From an uncultured Candidatus Berkelbacteria bacterium (GTDB lineage: Bacteria; Patescibacteriota; UBA1384; CAILIB01), in assembly GCA_937895715.1 (NCBI GenBank), contig CALBLZ010000110.1, positions 1-10,361 on the forward strand: a DNA stretch of 10,361 bases, given 5' to 3'. The position numbers and the translations under genes were made by a program. This document shows positions 6,278 to 10,361 of this stretch, piece by piece. Position 1 is the first letter of the stretch; each line of letters opens with the position of its first letter. The notes below the pieces were generated by a model. The model worked only from the letters and a program-made list of their open reading frames with translations. It was not told the origin of the DNA and did not search any database.

Positions 6278-7325
6278 GTTCTATTCTGGCCTACTGCTGG
6301 CATTGCTCGTGCTGGGTTCTGGAATGCCAGTACACGCTGCAACCTCCTCTCAAACCCCAAGTTCGCTCCATCTAGTCACCAATCCTCTTCCGGTTTCGGT
6401 GGACATACCAGCTGGTACAAAAAAAGAGATAGTCCTTAAGGTAAAGAATGCTGGAGAAAACCCTGAGAAACTTCAGGTAACTCTGATGTACTTTACTGCA
6501 CTTGGAGAAGACGGCAAGCCGCTCCTCCACGAGTTCGGTGAGGATGATTTTACCGCCTCCTGGGTTAGCTTCTCTCCCTCTAGTTTTGATATTGCTCCTG
6601 GTGAGTGGAAGGATGTTGCAGTTACGATTGATCTACCCACTTCGGCCGGATTTAGTTACTACTTTGCTGTTGTATTCAGTCGCTACCAAGATGTAAATAC
6701 CCCCGTTGAGCCCGGACAGAATAAGCTGTTGGGAGGCATTGCCTCACTTATCCTTGTAGACACTAAGCGAACCGACGCAGTGCGCGAGTTGGCGCTTGAT
6801 AGTTTTTCCATCGGGAAAAGCGTGGTTGAGTACCTACCAGCTAAGTTCAATCTGCGACTAAAAAACGTTGGGAATGTGCACGTTGCGCCGCATGGTAATA
6901 TTTTCATTAAGCGCGGCACTAAACAGGTTGCGCTTATTGAGATAAACCCCGAATCTGGCAGTGTTCTCCCCGAATCAAGGCGTATATTTGTTACCTCCTG
7001 GAATGATGGATTTCCCCTACGTAAGCAGGTGGTCGAAAATGGAGCCGTTACCCGTGATGCTGATGGTGATGTTGTAGAAAAGATTGAATGGAATCTGGCA
7101 GATGCCGCTAACTTTCGTTTTGGCCGCTATACAGCGGATTTAGTAATGACCTACGACAATGGACTGAAGGATGTAGTGACTGAGCGCAGTGTAACCTTCT
7201 GGGTACTACCTTGGAAGCTTATGACTATTGCTGTGCTTATACTGGCTCTCAGCTTATTTGGCCTTATCAGCCTACTACGTGCCATTGTGCGTCGACTACG
7301 GAAAAAGAAAAACACTCCTCTCTAG
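6270..7325 (+). CDS. DUF916/WxL-interacting-protein-like surface protein 2, C-terminal membrane anchor
   Basis: A 351-residue close paralogue of the preceding product. Over a 63-residue stretch of the second Ig-like domain I count 33 identities (about 52%), including the pattern GNVHxAPxGNIFIxRG and LPxSxRxF. The signal peptide is residues 1-23, ending in VHA. The first Ig-like domain has KNAGENPEKLQVTLMYF and the APGEWKDVAVTIDLP strand, and the second is as above. A membrane helix lies at about 317-336, followed by a very basic tail. The ATG at 6270 overlaps the previous stop (ATGTGTAA), so translation is probably coupled; a TTG at 6240 in the same frame would spoil the signal peptide. It ends in TAG immediately before the next ATG with no gap and in the same frame. 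The two genes look like a tandem duplication that has since diverged. Confidence 0.85.
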   Translation: MCKFYSGLLLALLVLGSGMPVHAATSSQTPSSLHLVTNPLPVSVDIPAGTKKEIVLKVKNAGENPEKLQVTLMYFTALGEDGKPLLHEFGEDDFTASWVSFSPSSFDIAPGEWKDVAVTIDLPTSAGFSYYFAVVFSRYQDVNTPVEPGQNKLLGGIASLILVDTKRTDAVRELALDSFSIGKSVVEYLPAKFNLRLKNVGNVHVAPHGNIFIKRGTKQVALIEINPESGSVLPESRRIFVTSWNDGFPLRKQVVENGAVTRDADGDVVEKIEWNLADAANFRFGRYTADLVMTYDNGLKDVVTERSVTFWVLPWKLMTIAVLILALSLFGLISLLRAIVRRLRKKKNTPL

Positions 7326-8153
7326 ATGCGTATTAGCCCTACTCAAGTTTCTCTCACTCTCAGCGCAACAGCACCTGAGGCAACTTCTGAGGTAACTCTT
7401 ACAAACGACAGCTCGAGCTCGGTATTGGTTACGATACGTTTTGAGGATTTCTCGGCAACCGCGCTCGGCACTCCACAACTTGGCGCCGCAGCTTCACGGT
7501 ATAGCCTGAAAAAGTGGATTCGCACCTCTACGCCAGAATTCACACTTGAGCCTGGAGCGAGTCGGAAAGTAGACCTACGTGTTACCAATGAGGCGGAGCT
7601 TGCCCCTGGCGGACACTACACTGCGCTTGTGGTTACCCAAAGCTCGCCTGAAGCCGCTGCTGGTGAAAAGAATGTTCAGCTACGTGATGCGCTTGTTAGT
7701 AGCATTTTTCTTGTAAAAGAAGGGGGTGAAAGCCCACGGCTTGGGGTTGGAGATTTTGTACTAGAACACTCACTATTTTCCCTTAGCTCTACCCAGAGCG
7801 TTCAACTCTTAAACCTGGGGAATACCCAGGTTGTGCCCCGCGGCACGGTTCAAATTATCGACCCCCTTGGGAACTTGGTAGCAAAAGGAACAATAAATAA
7901 TGAGTCTAGCATCCTTCTCCCAGAGAGTGGCAGGTTGTACGTAAGCGAGCTGAACCAAATTGCAGAAGCAACAGTTCCGGGAAACTACCGCACTGAGGTG
8001 GCGTTCCGCTACGACGGACGCGACGAGTACACCATTGCATACCAGTCGAGTTTCTTACTCCCCCTAAATATATTTCTGCTTATTAGTGCCGCCGGTGTGG
8101 TTGTGCTGCTAATCTGCATTCGAATGAGTGTTCGTTACTGGAAGCGGCGCTAA
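7326..8153 (+). CDS. DUF916-like protein 3, membrane-anchored but without signal peptide
   Basis: A 275-residue, more distant relative of the two preceding proteins. The first Ig-like domain begins at residue 3 (ISPTQVSLTLSA) and includes FTLEPGASRKVDLRVTN and GGHYTALVV. The second carries the shared landmarks NLGNTQVVPRG, LLPESGRLY and YRTEVAFRYDGRDE. A membrane helix (about 246-266) and the basic tail RYWKRR follow. The start is forced because the codon just before the ATG is the TAG stop of the preceding gene in the same frame. No signal peptide is therefore possible in this frame, although the basic C-terminal tail implies an N-out orientation that needs export. It could be an unusual inserted protein, a cytoplasmic-facing variant, or the result of an assembly error. 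No Shine-Dalgarno sequence is seen; coupling to the upstream gene is likely. Confidence 0.78.
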   Translation: MRISPTQVSLTLSATAPEATSEVTLTNDSSSSVLVTIRFEDFSATALGTPQLGAAASRYSLKKWIRTSTPEFTLEPGASRKVDLRVTNEAELAPGGHYTALVVTQSSPEAAAGEKNVQLRDALVSSIFLVKEGGESPRLGVGDFVLEHSLFSLSSTQSVQLLNLGNTQVVPRGTVQIIDPLGNLVAKGTINNESSILLPESGRLYVSELNQIAEATVPGNYRTEVAFRYDGRDEYTIAYQSSFLLPLNIFLLISAAGVVVLLICIRMSVRYWKRR

Positions 8154-8165
8154 CTTATCCTGTAG

Positions 8166-8177
8166 TATAGATATACG
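8166..8177 (+). promoter_or_regulatory. Candidate -10 element for the fibre-like gene, leaderless
   Basis: TATAGA at 8166-8171 ends seven bases before the A of the ATG at 8178, the same geometry as at 2972 and 3026. No convincing -35 is present, and four of six bases match consensus. The gene may also be read from upstream, since no terminator lies between 8153 and 8178. Confidence 0.35.
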
Positions 8178-10361
8178 ATGAAGCCCACACCTAGGCTCGG
8201 TCGTATTTTGCAGATGCTCTGTATCGCAGCTTTTGTGGTACTGGGCTCTTTTCCAGTTACCCAAGTGCGAGCTGCAGCTGGCACAGTACAGCTGATTAAC
8301 TTCCAGGGAAAGGTGGTGAATTCTAACGGTACTAATGTCAGCAATGGCTCCTACAGCTTTACCTTTGGTATTTACAGTGCCGCGAGCGGTGGCGCGCCAA
8401 TCTGGACTGAAACCAAGAGTATTACTGTTACCGATGGTGTCTTTCAAACCAACCTCGGCTCTAGCACTTCGCTCCCAGGGTCGGTCGATTTTAACACCGA
8501 CAACCTCTACCTAGGACTCGCCTTTAATAGTGATCCTGAAATGTCACCGCGCATTCAGTTTACTGCGGTGCCGCAAGCATTAAACGCTCAAAGGGTTGCT
8601 GGACTCACTGTTACAAACACGAGTGGTACGCTTACTATCCCAAATAGCAGAACAATTTCGTTTGGTGACGCCTTTACCACAACAGGTGGGGCCCTCACCC
8701 TCACCGTTGGCGGAACCACGAACGCCACAATCCCCACCGGCACAGTTACCCTTGCCGATACCACAACTTCGCAAACGCTTACTAATAAAACAGTTGGTAG
8801 CACGGGGCTAGTTTTCTCTGGGGCTTCAACTGATATCGATACTGCTCCTGGAGAAGGGCTAGTGTTTCAAGGTCGGGCCGCATCAAGCTTCTCAACAACA
8901 GCGGGAAACATTACCTTCCAACCAGCAGGCAGCGGCACTACTGCTACTGTACAGATTGGAGCTGGGGGCGGCGGTTCAACTACCCCCGACCTATTAATTA
9001 TCGATATTAAGAGTGATTCCGGCGATCCTGCTGGCAGCTCTGGTGCGCTCTACTACAACGCAAACAGCAACAAGTTCCGCTGCCATCAGGCAGGTGCCTG
9101 GACTGATTGTATTACTGCGAGTGTCACCGTCGCATGGAACACCCTCACAAACCCAAGTGGCAGTCTTTCGCTGAACATGGGTAGTAATGCCACTACTTTC
9201 ACGTATGGAAATGCAACAGGCTCAACCGATTTGTTCAATCTAACTGACACCTCGAACAACACAGGCACAGGCTACCTAATGACCCTCGGGACAGCAGCAA
9301 GCTCCACCCTGAGACCATTGCGAGTAGCAGCTGTTGGAACCACTGTTATTAACGTTGCAGCAAGCGGAGCGGTAACCGTTGGATCGGGTAGTACTGACCT
9401 AAATCTGTCTGACGCACAGTGGTCGGTAAGCACGGCTGGAGCTGCAGTATTTGCAACAATGAACGGTCTTTCCATCACCAACAACGGCACCAACACGCTA
9501 GCGATTGCGGCAGGAAAGACATTTACCATTGGCAATACCATCACATTTAACGGCACAGACGGCACCACCTTTACCCTCCCCTCAGCTGGCGATACGATTG
9601 TTGGCCTTACCGCAACACAAACACTAACCAATAAAACGATTGGTAGTACCGGCCTCGTGTTCTCAGGAGCTTCAACCGATATCGATACTGCAGCCGCTGA
9701 AGCACTCGTACTCCAGGGCCGGGCCGCTTCTACCTTCTCCACCACAGCTGGAAACATTACGTTACAAGCTGCAGGAAGTGGCACAACTGCCAATCTCCAA
9801 ATTGGCGCAGGCGGTGGTGGCTCAACTACCCCAGATCTCTTTGTTCTCGATATTAAGAGTGACGCCGGCGACCCATCTGGTACGGATGGCGCAATGTACT
9901 ACAACACTAGCTTGAGCAAGTTCCGCTGTTACCAAGCCGCAACCTGGACTGACTGTTTGGGTGGGGGTGGTACACCTGGTGGGGCAACCACCAACATTCA
10001 GTATAATAGTAGCGGCACACTCGCTGGTGAGGCAGACTTTACCTGGGACGCTACCAATAACACCATGACTCTTGGTGGAACAGATACCGAGCTTGTGTTT
10101 AAGTCCATCACAGCTGAACCACCTTCTCCTGCAAGTGGATTTGCCAGCTTGTACGCTAAGGAATTTGCGGGAAGAATTCTACCAAAGTGGAAGGGTCCAA
10201 GTGGCCGATCAGAAACGCTGCAGCCAGCGCTGTTTTCCGCCGCTGTAACAGCGATTCTCCCAAATACAGGTACTACCGTAACAGTTTTTGGAGCACCTAA
10301 TACTGCTGTGGGAACGATCTCCAAACCAACTATTGCAAGCACCACCCTACGCACCTCGATG
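8178..10361 (+). CDS. Large secreted tail-fibre-like adhesin, 3' end outside window
   Basis: An open frame of 728 codons without a stop, starting at the ATG at 8178 and continuing past the window. Residues 1-32 form a signal peptide ending VRA. Residues about 35-135 match a module common in bacterial tail-fibre-like surface proteins: INFQGKVVNSNG, GSYSFTFGIYSAASGG, IWTETKSITVTDGVF, LYLGLAF, then MSPRIQFTAVPQALNA. Next come glycine/threonine-rich beta repeats of phage-tail type, with two copies of a 113-residue unit (199-311 and 481-593), each starting QTLTNKT and ending in a CxxxxxxxxC pair. From about 647 a segment (SLYAKEFAGRILPKWKGPSG, LQPALF) resembles a widespread phage tail-protein module. 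The likely role is an extended surface fibre or adhesin, perhaps with a C-terminal chaperone/peptidase or binding tip beyond the window. A prophage origin is unlikely because of the signal peptide and the non-phage neighbours. The role is inference; secretion and the modular beta structure are well supported. Confidence 0.83.
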   Translation, partial: MKPTPRLGRILQMLCIAAFVVLGSFPVTQVRAAAGTVQLINFQGKVVNSNGTNVSNGSYSFTFGIYSAASGGAPIWTETKSITVTDGVFQTNLGSSTSLPGSVDFNTDNLYLGLAFNSDPEMSPRIQFTAVPQALNAQRVAGLTVTNTSGTLTIPNSRTISFGDAFTTTGGALTLTVGGTTNATIPTGTVTLADTTTSQTLTNKTVGSTGLVFSGASTDIDTAPGEGLVFQGRAASSFSTTAGNITFQPAGSGTTATVQIGAGGGGSTTPDLLIIDIKSDSGDPAGSSGALYYNANSNKFRCHQAGAWTDCITASVTVAWNTLTNPSGSLSLNMGSNATTFTYGNATGSTDLFNLTDTSNNTGTGYLMTLGTAASSTLRPLRVAAVGTTVINVAASGAVTVGSGSTDLNLSDAQWSVSTAGAAVFATMNGLSITNNGTNTLAIAAGKTFTIGNTITFNGTDGTTFTLPSAGDTIVGLTATQTLTNKTIGSTGLVFSGASTDIDTAAAEALVLQGRAASTFSTTAGNITLQAAGSGTTANLQIGAGGGGSTTPDLFVLDIKSDAGDPSGTDGAMYYNTSLSKFRCYQAATWTDCLGGGGTPGGATTNIQYNSSGTLAGEADFTWDATNNTMTLGGTDTELVFKSITAEPPSPASGFASLYAKEFAGRILPKWKGPSGRSETLQPALFSAAVTAILPNTGTTVTVFGAPNTAVGTISKPTIASTTLRTSM
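8772..9110 (+). repeat. 113-residue repeat unit, copy 1
   Basis: Copy 1 of an in-frame duplication within the fibre-like protein. Aligned without gaps to copy 2 at 9618-9956, I count 88 identical residues of 113 (about 78%). Synonymous codons have diverged throughout, so the duplication is old and selection has kept the protein sequence. Confidence 0.9.
9618..9956 (+). repeat. 113-residue repeat unit, copy 2
   Basis: Copy 2 has exactly the same length as copy 1 and lies 282 codons downstream. Conserved landmarks are QTLTNKT, GLVFSGASTDIDT, QIGAGGGGSTTPDL and KFRCxQxxxWTDC with its two cysteines. The 169 residues between the copies are not part of the repeat. Confidence 0.9.

Noticed and set aside
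7323..7328. TAG read-through fusing the second and third DUF916-like proteins
   Set aside because: The second protein already ends with a membrane helix and a basic tail like its paralogue, and fusion would place the third protein's domains on the wrong side of the membrane.
9272..9793. 173-codon open frame on the minus strand inside the fibre-like gene
   Set aside because: It lies antisense to a long gene with a signal peptide and recognisable modules, and its translation is a Val/Ala/Pro-rich composition typical of the reverse of Thr/Gly/Ala codons.
8766..9960. CRISPR array or mobile-element repeat
   Set aside because: The two repeats are in frame within one gene, are long, and have diverged at synonymous sites; there are no short regular repeats, terminal inverted repeats or transposase genes.
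8178..10361. Prophage tail-fibre gene
   Set aside because: It has a Sec signal peptide and cell-surface neighbours, and the window has no capsid, terminase, integrase or lysis genes.

Overview
The window looks like bacterial chromosome of roughly even base composition. The best guess is a member of the Patescibacteria (Candidate Phyla Radiation) or a similar single-membrane lineage. The grounds are the RNase J type, the dense run of low-complexity secreted beta-rich proteins with N-terminal signal peptides and C-terminal membrane anchors, the tail-fibre-like surface protein, and the near absence of Shine-Dalgarno sequences. This placement is an inference from protein style, not a database result. 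All nine visible stop codons are TAA or TAG and the long frames contain no in-frame TGA, so nothing suggests a recoded genetic code.

Layout. Bases 1-999 (+) hold the 3' part of an RNase J gene, closed by a strong intrinsic terminator at 1017-1055. A compact three-gene operon on the minus strand (2972 down to 1117) encodes three membrane-anchored proteins: a two-pass protein with a dCache-like extracellular sensor domain but no cytoplasmic output domain, then two small single-anchor proteins of unknown function. The genes overlap or nearly touch. From 3026 onwards everything is on the plus strand and appears dedicated to the cell surface: a secreted protein with an Fn3-like domain (3026-4099) with its own terminator; a second secreted beta-rich protein (4200-5231) that shares the same C-terminal domain; three successive, nearly abutting genes (about 5243-8153) for DUF916/WxL-interacting-protein-like proteins, each with two Ig-like domains, a C-terminal membrane helix and a basic tail; and a long tail-fibre-like secreted protein starting at 8178 that runs off the window end.

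How the genes may work together. In Firmicutes, secreted WxL-domain proteins are encoded next to membrane-anchored DUF916 proteins that hold them at the cell surface. The plus-strand set resembles that arrangement: two secreted proteins with a common C-terminal domain, three anchored Ig-like partners, and a large adhesin-like fibre protein. The true WxL motif is absent, so this is an analogy and not a family assignment. The divergent minus-strand sensor-like operon shares a 53-base promoter region with the first surface gene and could be co-regulated with it.

Other notable points: promoter -10 elements placed so that several transcripts would be leaderless; a probable non-AUG start for the first DUF916-like gene; a third paralogue that lacks a signal peptide although its membrane topology demands export; and a 113-residue duplication inside the fibre protein.
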